This document shows, piece after piece, positions 1-7,820 of a DNA stretch of 64,000 nucleotides. The notes beneath the pieces are model-generated. The model did no database searches. It saw nothing but the letters and a program-made list of their open reading frames with translations, and was not told the DNA's origin. The stretch is taken from contig JBBDWL010000143.1 of assembly GCA_040902895.1 (NCBI GenBank), positions 1 through 64,000 on the forward strand. Reading direction: 5' to 3'. The translations under genes were made by a program, and so were the position numbers. The number at the start of each line of letters is the position of its first letter. Within the stretch, counting starts at the first letter, position 1. This stretch comes from JALYRV01 sp040902895. GTDB taxonomy: Bacteria; Acidobacteriota; Vicinamibacteria; Vicinamibacterales; SCN-69-37.

Positions 1-935
1 ACGGTGATGCCCGGCACGGCTTCGCGAAGACGCGCGAGCAGGTCGTCGCGGAGCGCGGCCAGGCGCGCGGATTCGGCGGCCATCTCGCGCGCCGCAATGT
101 CCGCCGCGGCACCAAAACCAACGATGGCGGCGGTGTTGAGCGTGCCTGGACGGAGCCCTCGTTCCTGTCCGCCGCCGTGCTGCAGCGGCTCGAGCCGCAC
201 GAGCGGGCGGCTTCGCACGTAGAGCGCGCCGGCACCCTGCGGGCCGTGCATCTTGTGCGCCGACAGGGACATCAGATCGATCGCATCAGTGCCGGTGTCG
301 AGCGGAATCTTTCCGGCCGCCTGCGCGGCATCGGTATGAAACGGCACGCCGCGCTCGCGCGCCAGCTGCGCGATCGGCGCGATCGGCTGCAGCGTGCCGA
401 TTTCATTGTTCGCCGCCATGACGGTTACCACGATCGTCTCGGACCGAATCGCCGCGCGCACCTGCTCGGGATCCACGCGCCCGCCGGCGTCAACCGGCAG
501 ATACGTCACCTCCATGCCGTCCGCCTCGAGACGCGCGCAGACCTCCAGCACCGAGGGATGCTCGGTCACGGCCGTCACGATGTGCCGCGCCGCGCCGGTT
601 GCGCGCCCGGCAACACCCTTTAAAGCGAGGTTGTTCGCTTCGGTGGCGCCGCTGGTGAATACGATCTCTTTCGGACTCGCGCCGATGAGGGCGGCCACCT
701 GCACGCGCGCGTGTTCGACCGCCTCGCGCGCCATGCGGCCAAACACGTGATCGACGCTCGACGCGTTGCCGGGCCTGGCGAGAAACGGCAGCATGACATC
801 GAGCACGCGCGGATCGAGCGGCGTCGTGGCGTGGCCGTCTAAGTAGACGGCGGGGACCCCTGCACCCCGCCTAGCTCGGTCGCTCGCGGGGCCCCGACGC
901 CCCGCTCCGCTCCCTGCGCGCTCTCCATGAGTCAT
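1..935 (-). CDS. Cysteine desulfurase (IscS/NifS type), 3' end cut by window edge
   Basis: PLP-dependent enzyme that takes sulfur from cysteine for iron-sulfur cluster assembly. The translation has the class V aminotransferase N-terminus VYLDGHATTPLDPRV, then SGATEANNLAL, the HIVTAVTEHPSVLE segment, and the PLP lysine in SAHKMHGPQGAGAL (codon near 252-254). The catalytic cysteine region lies beyond the left edge. The ATG at 935 overlaps the cyclase stop (ATGA), so the gene is the last visible member of a translationally coupled operon. About the first 28 codons, before VYLD, are encoded by a GC-rich dispersed repeat and are not family sequence. Its position after terpenoid and Fe-S genes suggests it serves the Fe-S proteins of that operon. 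The family call is firm; IscS versus NifS-like is open. Confidence 0.93.
   Translation of the reverse strand, partial: MTHGERAGSGAGRRGPASDRARRGAGVPAVYLDGHATTPLDPRVLDVMLPFLARPGNASSVDHVFGRMAREAVEHARVQVAALIGASPKEIVFTSGATEANNLALKGVAGRATGAARHIVTAVTEHPSVLEVCARLEADGMEVTYLPVDAGGRVDPEQVRAAIRSETIVVTVMAANNEIGTLQPIAPIAQLARERGVPFHTDAAQAAGKIPLDTGTDAIDLMSLSAHKMHGPQGAGALYVRSRPLVRLEPLQHGGGQERGLRPGTLNTAAIVGFGAAADIAAREMAAESARLAALRDDLLARLREAVPGIT
851..925. repeat. GC-rich dispersed repeat, family A
   Basis: A run of G4/C4 blocks (GGGGACCCCTGCACCCCGCC, then CTCGCGGGGCCCC and CGCCCCGCTCCGCTCC) that recurs almost base for base at 48358-48425 and in related form at 7462-7490, 8917-8942, 21116-21230 and 44576-44610. 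Here it encodes the N-terminal extension of the cysteine desulfurase. Confidence 0.85.
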
Positions 936-1793
936 GCGCCGCCGCCTGCCGCCGCTTCAAGCGCCGCGACTGTGAAGATCACCGGATAAAGGTCCTCGCT
1001 GTACCAGAGACTTGCGAAGTACAAACCAATCGGCGCGGCAGGATATACACGGCCGCCATCAGTCGCGCTGCGCAGCCACTCGACGCCGCGCGTGATCGCG
1101 GCGTGCCGCTCCCCTGAAGGCCCGGCAGCCGCAAGTGCCGCGACCGCGAGCGCGGTCTCCTCGATTGTCGCCGCGGGCGCGTCCAGCGCGCCGCCCCATC
1201 CCCCATCTTCGCGCTGCGCCGCGATCAGCCACGCCGCGCCGCGCTGCAGCGTGGCGGCCGCGCCCTCTGTGTGGCGCGCGGCAAGCCGCGCCATCGCCAT
1301 CACGACCTTTGACGTGCCATACGTGAAATTGACGTGCCCGGGCGCGGCCGCATTGCCGAACCAGAGCGGCGCCCACGCGCCGTCGGGCCGCTGCTCGCGC
1401 GCGAGATAACGCGCGGCGCGGTCGAGTGCGACCTCAATCCGCTGGTGCAGCTCCGGCACGTCGTCGCGCCATGCGAGCCACGCGCACACCGCATGCGCGG
1501 TGAGATCCGCGCCGCTGCGATCGAACGGCAGCGCGCCCCAGCCGCGGCAGAACGTCGGCATGCCACCATCCCCGTTCTGCAGATCCAGCAGCCAGCGCAC
1601 GCCGGCGGCCGCGGCCTCCAGCGCGCGCGGATCGCGCGGCGCAAGCGTGCGCAACGCGACGAGCGCGCCGGCCGTGTCGTCGGCGTCGGGCACGCCGCCC
1701 GGCAGATCCGTCCAAGCCCAGCCTCCGGGCGCGGCCTGTGTGTAGGGATGCTCGCGCTGGTACTGCTGCGCGAGCAGCCACTCGATCACTTTA

Positions 1794-1836
1794 ATCGAGG
1801 GGCTTCGCCCCTCGGACTCCCCTACACGCTCACTCG
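1794..1836. repeat. Dispersed repeat inside the cyclase frame, family A'
   Basis: The motif CGAGGGGCTTCGCCCCTCGG followed by ACTCCCCTACACGCTCACTCGC recurs at 7422-7464 with few changes. In the cyclase it encodes an insert between the DALGGL and VIEWLLAQQ blocks, where family members have a short loop. It contains an 8-nt hairpin (CGAGGGGC/GCCCCTCG). Confidence 0.8.
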
Positions 1837-2429
1837 CTGCTGCCTCGGGACCTTTGCTCTCCAGCCCGCCGAGGGCGTCCACCGCCATCGTCGTCACCCA
1901 CGTCGCGAGGTTCGTATCGATCGGCCAGCTGCCATCGCCGCGCACCGCGCGCGTGAGAAAGGCAATGCCCTCGCGGGCCACGGGATGCGCCGGGAAGCCG
2001 GCCGCGGCCAGACTCATCACCACAAAGCTCGTGAGCGGCGTGGCCTCGAGATATCCGCCGCTCGACGGCTGTATGCCGCGAAGCACACGCAGCGTGCGCG
2101 CGCCGGCCAGCCCGCGCGCCGCGCGCGTCAGCGGATTGCGGGTCGGGCGGGCGCGATGACGCGCCTGCCCGATCGCAATCAGCGCGGGAAGCGCGTAACT
2201 CACGACGGGCAGCCGCATCCACTTGAACCAGCGCGCCGGACACGCCGCCAGCTCGAACGGCAGCTGCGGCACGAGCCGCCACCCGTCGGGTCCCAGCCGG
2301 CCGGCAATCGCCAACGCAGTGAGAATCGGCACCGAGAACGTGCGGTCCTTGCCGTAGCGAGCTTTGATTGCGCGCGCCAGCCGCGCAGGCTCGAGACCTC
2401 CTGCCGCGCGCGCGAGCCAGGATTCGGCC

Positions 2430-2496
2430 TGAAATTCTACCCGGTTGATTTACCCCGCTTCAGCCAACCGGGTAAAATCAACCGGGTAGAATTTCA
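2430..2496. repeat. 67-bp palindrome inserted in the cyclase gene, family D
   Basis: Two perfectly complementary 22-nt arms, each carrying AAATTCTACCCGGTTGATTT or its complement, surround a 23-nt centre that itself holds an ACCC/GGGT extension with a 1-nt bulge. A one-armed relative lies at 53352-53386 at the end of nadD. It contributes about 22 in-frame codons including one TAA. Confidence 0.9.
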
Positions 2497-2787
2497 ATGC
2501 TCCCCAGCACAGCGCCGTCGTACTGATGTTCGACAGCGACTGCGGCGTGTCGCCCCATCCGCCACCGTCGTTCTGCGTGCGACACAGCCAGGCGACGCCC
2601 CCCTCGATCATCCGTTCGGCCGCGCCTGCGTCAGCTACGCCCCCGGCGCGAACCGCTGCCCTTAACGCAATCACGGCCGTTGCCGTCGACAGCGCGCTGC
2701 TCGACAGATGTCCTTCCCACACGCCGGCCGGTGTGCGCCGCGCCAGCAGCGCCTGGCGCGCGGCGTCGCGGAATTGCTCAAGATCGC

Positions 2788-3669
2788 TCACAGGCTCAGA
2801 TGCCCGAGCGCGAGCAATCCGTAATAGGTGTACTCGCAATCGATCTCATCGTCGGCCCAATGACCATGAAAGCCGCCGCGGCTGTTCCAGAGCGAGTCGA
2901 CGAAATCGAGACACGCCTCTTTTAAAGGATCGATCGACGCGTGCATGCTGACGAGCGCGTGGATCGCCGTGGCGGTCGACAGCAGATCGGGCATCGGGAC
3001 GCCGGGCCCGGCCACGAAGCCGCCCTGCGGATGCGCATGGCGCAGCAGCCATTCGACATAGCTGCCGGGAATCGGTGCATCCAGCTGACGAAGCACGGCG
3101 ATGGCCGCGGCGGTCGGCGGCGTCATGCCCTTCGCGGCGCCGCGCAAGTTGCTGACGCCGCCGTCGCGCGCATCGAGTGCGCGCACCGACGCGGCAAGCG
3201 CGTCGGGATCCGGCACAGGTGCGCCGAGATCCTGATGCGCGCCAAGCGCCACGAACGCCGCATACGCCGTGCCCTCGTCCGCGCCGGCGTCGGCGTTGAA
3301 TCCGCCGTCGCGCGATCGAAACCCGGCCAGCCGCGACGCGAGCCGGCCGCGAAAGTCTTCATTGGGCGCGTCGCGCAGGCTCGCCCACGCGCGGGCCAGG
3401 CAGGCCAGGTGCACGAAGTCGAGATCGGCGCCGTCGCCGAAGCTTTCGAGAAACGGCCGGACGCGCGCGGCGGGAGTGTCGGCCCTGACCGCGGCAAGCC
3501 CTTCGAGACCGAAGACCGTGTAATAGAGGTCCGGCTGGCCCGAGCGATCAACAAACCCGCCGGCCGCATGCTGCTGGCGCGTGACAAACGCCGAGACGAG
3601 CGGCGTCGACTCAGCCAGCAGCGTCGGCGCCAGCCGCGCGACCTGCAGCATTTCGAGTCTCAAACTCAC
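2788..3669 (-). CDS. Prenyltransferase/squalene-oxidase repeat protein (alpha-alpha toroid)
   Basis: A 293-residue protein built of repeated helical pairs with motifs such as GGFVDRSGQPDLYYTVFGLEGL, SRDGGFNADAGADEGTAYAAF, GGFVAGPGVPMPDLLSTATA and RGGFHGHWADDEIDCEYTYYGL. This is the toroid fold shared by protein prenyltransferase beta subunits and terpene cyclases. The D-x-E-C-E-Y-T-YYG end is typical of beta-subunit-like proteins. No DxDD acid motif is present, so it is not itself a class II cyclase. It overlaps the DUF116-synthase gene upstream by 59 nt and the cyclase gene downstream by 4 nt. It may be a partner or accessory of the cyclase; its substrate is unknown. Confidence 0.75.
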   Translation of the reverse strand: MSLRLEMLQVARLAPTLLAESTPLVSAFVTRQQHAAGGFVDRSGQPDLYYTVFGLEGLAAVRADTPAARVRPFLESFGDGADLDFVHLACLARAWASLRDAPNEDFRGRLASRLAGFRSRDGGFNADAGADEGTAYAAFVALGAHQDLGAPVPDPDALAASVRALDARDGGVSNLRGAAKGMTPPTAAAIAVLRQLDAPIPGSYVEWLLRHAHPQGGFVAGPGVPMPDLLSTATAIHALVSMHASIDPLKEACLDFVDSLWNSRGGFHGHWADDEIDCEYTYYGLLALGHLSL

Positions 3670-5347
3670 TGCACCAGCCCTTCAGCTCGATGTCGTTGAA
3701 GATCTTGCCGACGACGCGGCGCAGCAGGCCTTTGAGTGTCGCGTTCTCGAGCACGGCGAGCGAGCGCACGGCTTCTTCCTTGTACGAATCGAGCAGCCGT
3801 CCGGCCCGTTCGGCCGCGCCCATCTCGTCGATCAGCGCCCGCAGCCGAAGCAATCCTCCCTCGGGCAGCTCGCGCCGCCAGACAGCCGAGAGAAACGCGT
3901 GCGCGTCCTCGTCGCGCGCCTTCGCGCGCTCGAGCGCAACGGCAAGCGGCAACGCCGGCCGCAGCGCCGACAAATCATCGGGTGCAGACGATCCCTCCAG
4001 ATCCTCGACATCGTCGCGAATCTGATACGCGATGCCGAGCGCCTCGCTGTATTTGGCGAACACGGCCGCGACATCATCGCCGGCCCCCGCGAGCGATCCG
4101 CCCACGCGCAGCGCAACTTCGAACGCAGGCGCGGTCTTGCGCCGGAAGATGTCGAGCACTTCCAGCGATGTCAGCGCGCGCGGCTGCCGGGCCCAGCACA
4201 ATTCGGCGCCCTGTCCTTCTGTGAGCGTGCGATGCCCTTCGGCCGCGACACGCAGCATTTCGACACGGACCTCCGCGGGCGCGCTCGAGTCGGCCAGCAG
4301 ACGATAGCCCTCGCCGAGCAGGAAGTCGCCGGTGTTGAGCGCAACCGCCTGGCCGTACGTTTCATGCAGCGCCTCGCCGCCGTATCGCGTGGCGTCGTCA
4401 TCCTCGATGTCGTCGTGGATGAGCGATGCCTTGTGGAAGCACTCGACCGCCACGGCGGCGCGCTTGACCGAGTCGGGCAGCTCGGCATCACTCTCGGGGT
4501 CTTCGCGCAGCGCGATGTACGCGCACACGCTCAGAAACGGCCGCCACCGCTTGCCTGCCTTCGCCATCCACGCGCGTGCGATCCGCTCCGTTTCGGACGC
4601 GGCTGGCCCCATGATCCGGTCCAGCGATTCGGGCGTGAACCAGGATTCCACCTCACGGCGGATGCCGTCGAGATCGAGCCGGTACGTGCGGTCTTCACTC
4701 GTGAGATGGATGACGTCCCAGATCCAGTCGATGTCGACGCTCGTGTCGATGCAGTCGTCCTGCAGCAGCGGCACGGCGATGCCGGGCACCGCGGCCGCTT
4801 CCATATGAGGAAACGCCTTTTCGAGCACCGACAGGCAGCTCACGCCCACCACCGCGTCGATCTTTCCAGTCTGGACGATCGACATCACGATGGCGGAGCC
4901 TTCGGCCACGAGCACGGCGTAGCCGAGCCGCTCGGCTTCCTCCTGCAGATCCTGAATCGAGCACAGCCCGCACTTCTTGCAGAGCAGCCCGAACTCGTCG
5001 AACGGCGCGGGGCACCGCGCTTCAACGCGCAGACACTTCGGCAGCAGCAGCAAGCGGCGCTCGTAAGGAATGCCCGCAAGTGTGTCGCGCCAGCTTTCAT
5101 TGTTGACGAGCACGCCGGCGTAGTCGCGGTATGCCGGATCGATGGACGCGCCGTGGACGATGAGATCGGCGTGCTGACGAAGCTCCTCGACCGGCATCGG
5201 CGGCACGAGCTTGTGCGTCTGCACGTAGCCGCGCACGAGCGCGAGGATCTGATCCCGCTCGATCTTCGTCTGCGGGATGTTCGCCTGCGGAGGCCGCGAG
5301 TGCTGGTCGGGCACGGCGCGCGGCAGCGTGAGAATCGGCAGATGCAT
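3611..5347 (-). CDS. DUF116 domain fused to a polyprenyl diphosphate synthase
   Basis: A 578-residue two-domain protein. Residues 1 to about 230 form a DUF116 domain with a cysteine cluster (C105, C112, C123, C126, C129) in the PKCLR...CPAPF...CKKCGLC pattern, suggesting metal or Fe-S binding. Residues of about 255-560 form an isoprenyl diphosphate synthase with both aspartate-rich motifs, HDDIEDDD (312-316) and RDDVEDLEG (445-449), which condense IPP with an allylic diphosphate. The start at 5347 (MHLPILTLP) has an AAGGGAG ribosome site 4-10 nt upstream; an in-frame upstream ATG at 5464 would overlap the radical SAM gene. The product probably feeds the neighbouring cyclase. Chain length cannot be told from sequence alone. 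DUF116 has no settled function; a direct fusion to a synthase is unusual. Confidence 0.88.
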   Translation of the reverse strand: MHLPILTLPRAVPDQHSRPPQANIPQTKIERDQILALVRGYVQTHKLVPPMPVEELRQHADLIVHGASIDPAYRDYAGVLVNNESWRDTLAGIPYERRLLLLPKCLRVEARCPAPFDEFGLLCKKCGLCSIQDLQEEAERLGYAVLVAEGSAIVMSIVQTGKIDAVVGVSCLSVLEKAFPHMEAAAVPGIAVPLLQDDCIDTSVDIDWIWDVIHLTSEDRTYRLDLDGIRREVESWFTPESLDRIMGPAASETERIARAWMAKAGKRWRPFLSVCAYIALREDPESDAELPDSVKRAAVAVECFHKASLIHDDIEDDDATRYGGEALHETYGQAVALNTGDFLLGEGYRLLADSSAPAEVRVEMLRVAAEGHRTLTEGQGAELCWARQPRALTSLEVLDIFRRKTAPAFEVALRVGGSLAGAGDDVAAVFAKYSEALGIAYQIRDDVEDLEGSSAPDDLSALRPALPLAVALERAKARDEDAHAFLSAVWRRELPEGGLLRLRALIDEMGAAERAGRLLDSYKEEAVRSLAVLENATLKGLLRRVVGKIFNDIELKGWCSEFETRNAAGRAAGADAAG

Positions 5348-5357
5348 GAATCTCCCT

Positions 5358-6563
5358 TTACGTATAGGCCCCGAAGCCGAAGAACCAGTGTTTCTTGGCG
5401 AATCGATAGGCCCAGTGCTCTTCCGGAACTTCCTGTCCTGGCTGATGCTGGCTGTGTCGCGCACGCATGGCGGAGAGCTCCGCGAGTCCGGCGCCGGCCT
5501 CGCGATGCGTCGTATCGCGCGCGCCGTGCTTCTCGACCAGCGCCTTCACGAGATCGGGCCGCTCGAGCACAATGCAGCCGCGCGTGGTGCTGGCCGCGGT
5601 CTCGCGGAAATCCCGGATGAAAGACGACTCGTTGAACACGTCGAACAGATCGCGCGTGTCGTCGATCGATTCGCGCGCGAACTGGATGATCGGGCACGGC
5701 TCGATGTCGCCCCACGGATTGATGTGGTGGCTGATGCCGGTGGCCATCGGACACAGCGCCTGGCCCTTGTCGTCCCAGTAGGCATCGACGAGCGCCATCG
5801 GCAGCGTGGCGCGCATGCGAACGACGAACTTTCGCACGCGCACGACCTCTTCGGGCGACAGCGCCAGCTCGGACGATGCGTTGGCGCCGACCGGACGATA
5901 GGTGTGGTACCACGCGTAGTGCACGCCGCGTCCGATCAGCTCGCGCAGCCAGGCTTCCTGCAGCAGATCGTCGATGTTCGTGCGGCACACGCTTGTCGCC
6001 ACGCCAACGATCAGCCGGTGCCGCACGGCCGCCTCGAGGCCGCGCATCGTGTGACTGAGCACGCGCTCGCGGCCGCGCCGTTCGTCGCTGACCGCCTCGG
6101 TGCCTTCGATGCTGATGAGCGGCGTCGCGTTGCCGAGCCTGCGCAGCTCCGCCGCGACCTCGTCGGTGATGAACTGGCCGTTCGTGAAAATCTGGAAATA
6201 GCAGTCGCGATGGCGTCCGAGAATCTCGAGCAGCTCGGGATGCATGAACGGCTCGCCGCCGAGCAGCCCGAAGAACGCGTTGCCGCGCCGCTTCGCGTCG
6301 GTAATCAGCCGGTCCATGCGGCCGGCGTCGATGTAATGCTGCGGCCCGTCGACTTTCACCCAGCAGCCCTGGCAGCGCAGGTTGCAGCTGTTGATGATCG
6401 AGATATAGAGGAACGGCGGGAAGTACTCGCCGACTTTCAGGCGCTGCTTGAAGCGCTGCACCGATCGCATGCCCTTCCATCCGAAGTTGTAGGCGAGCTT
6501 CCACACGAGACGCGGATCGGGCTCCACCGCCATGCGCCGCGCGAGGCCGAGCAGCGCCGCCAT
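5358..6563 (-). CDS. Radical SAM protein with a SPASM-like C-terminus
   Basis: A 401-residue radical SAM enzyme. The [4Fe-4S]-SAM motif is CNLRCQGC (C60, C64, C67), followed by GGEPF and later a cysteine-containing region (ALCPMATG, WGDIEPCPIIQF, RGCIVLERP) that looks like a SPASM/twitch auxiliary cluster site. The start at 6563 lies 1 nt after the stop of the ferredoxin gene. In this neighbourhood the likely substrate is a terpenoid or another lipid, as HpnH acts on hopanoids, but the protein is longer than HpnH and I do not claim orthology. The ferredoxin next door is a plausible electron donor. A peptide-modifying role is less likely because no small substrate peptide gene is visible. Confidence 0.85.
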   Translation of the reverse strand: MAALLGLARRMAVEPDPRLVWKLAYNFGWKGMRSVQRFKQRLKVGEYFPPFLYISIINSCNLRCQGCWVKVDGPQHYIDAGRMDRLITDAKRRGNAFFGLLGGEPFMHPELLEILGRHRDCYFQIFTNGQFITDEVAAELRRLGNATPLISIEGTEAVSDERRGRERVLSHTMRGLEAAVRHRLIVGVATSVCRTNIDDLLQEAWLRELIGRGVHYAWYHTYRPVGANASSELALSPEEVVRVRKFVVRMRATLPMALVDAYWDDKGQALCPMATGISHHINPWGDIEPCPIIQFARESIDDTRDLFDVFNESSFIRDFRETAASTTRGCIVLERPDLVKALVEKHGARDTTHREAGAGLAELSAMRARHSQHQPGQEVPEEHWAYRFAKKHWFFGFGAYT

Positions 6564-6564
6564 G

Positions 6565-7413
6565 CTAGGCGCCCTCCTCGCCGGTGGCCGGCGCGGGATT
6601 CGTCTGCGCCATCGCGCGCGCGGTGCGCTCGCGGATGTCGTCGAGCGACGGCAGCGCGCCGAGCACTTCCGCCGGAATGTCGAGCGCCTGCTGCAGCTTC
6701 GTGAGGCAGCGCTTGCGCTCCTCGAGCGCGCGCGCATCATCGCGCTCTTTCGCGAAGCGGCTCTGCGCGTGCTGACTGCGCTGGCGGAGCGCCGCATAGA
6801 TGTCGCCGCCGAGCAGCGCCGAGATGTCGACCTTCATCTTCTCGCGCTCGAGATCGGCGTCGTTGACCTCGTCGCCGTTGATCGGCCCGGCCTTGTACTT
6901 CGGAAACAGAATCGCCACTTCAGGACAGACGCGCGAGCAGGCCGGGCAGTCCGTCTTGCAGTTCGACGGCTTCTGCACCTGGATCTTCTTCTCGCCCGAT
7001 ACGCCGTAGACGTCGAACAGGCAGAAAGTCAGGCACTGCATGCAGTTGGTGCAGCGGCCATAGTCGATGACGGGAAACCAGGGCTTCCAGCCGCCCGGCT
7101 TCGTCGCGCCGGCGCCCGCACCCGCCTCCTCGACAAGGGCGACGATGGCGTCAGGCTGGCGATCGGCGACGTCGCGGAAATAGACGGGCGCGCCGGCTTC
7201 CGACACGGCCTCGGCCGGCTTCGCTTCATCGAACCGTCCGAGCACCACAAGCGGTGCGCCTTCGGCGCCTGCCGTGCCGCGGCCGCCCGCGTGCGCGCGC
7301 GTGACGCGATAGCCCTTTTCGAGCAGCGCGCGCGTGATCTCGAAGCGTTCGCCCGCGCCGAACGGCGCGCTGCCCGCGCCTTCGTAGAGCACAACGCGGA
7401 TGGCGCCGCTCAT
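6565..7413 (-). CDS. Ferredoxin-like protein with two [4Fe-4S] clusters
   Basis: A 282-residue protein. Residues 1-110 carry no recognisable metal motif. Two clusters follow: C121/C124/C127 with C131 (CTNCMQCLTFC), and C152/C156/C159 with C163 (NCKTDCPACSRVCP). The second cluster has an unusual C-x3-C-x2-C-x3-C spacing. The C-terminal third is charged and helical. The segment WKPWFPVIDYGRC resembles the entry to ferredoxin domains of oxidoreductase subunits. The ATG at 7413 overlaps the stop of the HdrA-like gene (ATGA). It probably shuttles electrons to the radical SAM enzyme or to the DUF116 protein. Confidence 0.83.
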   Translation of the reverse strand: MSGAIRVVLYEGAGSAPFGAGERFEITRALLEKGYRVTRAHAGGRGTAGAEGAPLVVLGRFDEAKPAEAVSEAGAPVYFRDVADRQPDAIVALVEEAGAGAGATKPGGWKPWFPVIDYGRCTNCMQCLTFCLFDVYGVSGEKKIQVQKPSNCKTDCPACSRVCPEVAILFPKYKAGPINGDEVNDADLEREKMKVDISALLGGDIYAALRQRSQHAQSRFAKERDDARALEERKRCLTKLQQALDIPAEVLGALPSLDDIRERTARAMAQTNPAPATGEEGA

Positions 7414-7820
7414 CGCTTAACCGAGGGGCTTCGCCCGTCGCACTCCCCTACAGGCTCACTCGCGGGGGCCCCTGCTCCCCGCTCCGTTCGCCTGGGCAGC
7501 GCGGCGGCGACGGCCTCCGCGGTCTCGGTGCGCATGTTCAGCACGCGCACGCCTTCGGCCAGCGGCGCGCCCGCCGCGTTGAACAGCCATGTGACCGCGC
7601 GCGGATAGCAGGCGACGATCGTCAGCGCGCCGCATCCGGCGAGCTCCGCGAGGGCGGGATCGCGCTTCGCCGACATTTCGCAGAGATCGGGAACGGCCTC
7701 GAACTCGACGCCTGAGGCCGTGAGCGTCTGCAGCACCTGCTGCTTCACGGGCTTGGGCACCGCCTGCGCGTACGCGCAGTGGCAATAAAGGATGCGCGGC
7801 GTGCCGGCGTCGGCGCTCAT
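7410..7820 (-). CDS. Small cysteine-rich protein resembling the HdrA N-terminal region
   Basis: A 136-residue protein starting with RILYCHCAYAQ and continuing with VPDLCEMSAKRDPAL and LTIVACYPRAVTWLF. Cysteines at 13, 15, 47, 63 and 71 follow the order seen at the start of heterodisulfide reductase subunit A (CHC, then a conserved Cys, then ACSPR). That is a pattern match only. The last 30 or so residues (ASEPVGECDGRSPSVKR) are encoded by a dispersed repeat shared with the cyclase gene, so the ancestral protein probably ended near residue 108. Stop and start overlap both neighbours (ATGA), so it is made together with the ferredoxin and the GTPase. Function unknown; a redox or Fe-S carrier role is inferred. 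Confidence 0.7.
   Translation of the reverse strand: MSADAGTPRILYCHCAYAQAVPKPVKQQVLQTLTASGVEFEAVPDLCEMSAKRDPALAELAGCGALTIVACYPRAVTWLFNAAGAPLAEGVRVLNMRTETAEAVAAALPRRTERGAGAPASEPVGECDGRSPSVKR
7421..7490. repeat. Dispersed repeat forming the 3' end of the HdrA-like gene (families A and A')
   Basis: It joins the CGAGGGGCTTCGCCC...CTCACTCGC module seen at 1796-1836 to a G5/C4 module of family A (CGCGGGGGCCCCTGCTCCCC). Composite elements like this suggest that the two modules move or expand together. Confidence 0.8.

Larger units (their letters stand above)
932..2791 (-). pseudogene. Squalene-hopene-cyclase-like terpene cyclase, interrupted by an in-frame stop
   Basis: Would cyclise a C30 or similar polyprenoid by protonation. 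The frame has the class II cyclase acid motif DADDTA (in the VPDADDTAGAL context), several QW repeats (QNDGGGWG, QREDGGWGG, QRPDGAWAP) and the SHC-like C-terminus PIGLYFASLWYSEDLYPVIF. The GTG start at 2791 overlaps the stop of the upstream gene (GTGA). Total length is 619 codons, normal for SHC. A 67-bp palindrome at 2430-2496 adds about 22 codons with one TAA (2450-2452); the frame is unbroken on both sides of it. A second repeat-derived insert (minus-strand peptide VGESEGRSPSIK) lies at about 1794-1836. Either the gene is dead, or it makes two fragments, or the stop is suppressed; a GTG at 2332 could restart the larger part. A consensus error at the palindrome is also possible. Confidence 0.8.

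Noticed and set aside
932..2332. Treating the larger cyclase part as a complete gene starting with GTG at 2332
   Set aside because: It would lack the first 150 residues that are present, in frame, upstream of the palindrome.
3581..5620. Long open frame on the plus strand (679 codons) opposite the DUF116-synthase gene
   Set aside because: It is a high-GC antisense shadow: rich in Arg, no domain, and the minus strand has full family motifs.
5358..6563. Naming the radical SAM gene hpnH
   Set aside because: Length and the extra C-terminal cysteine region differ from HpnH; context alone does not support orthology.
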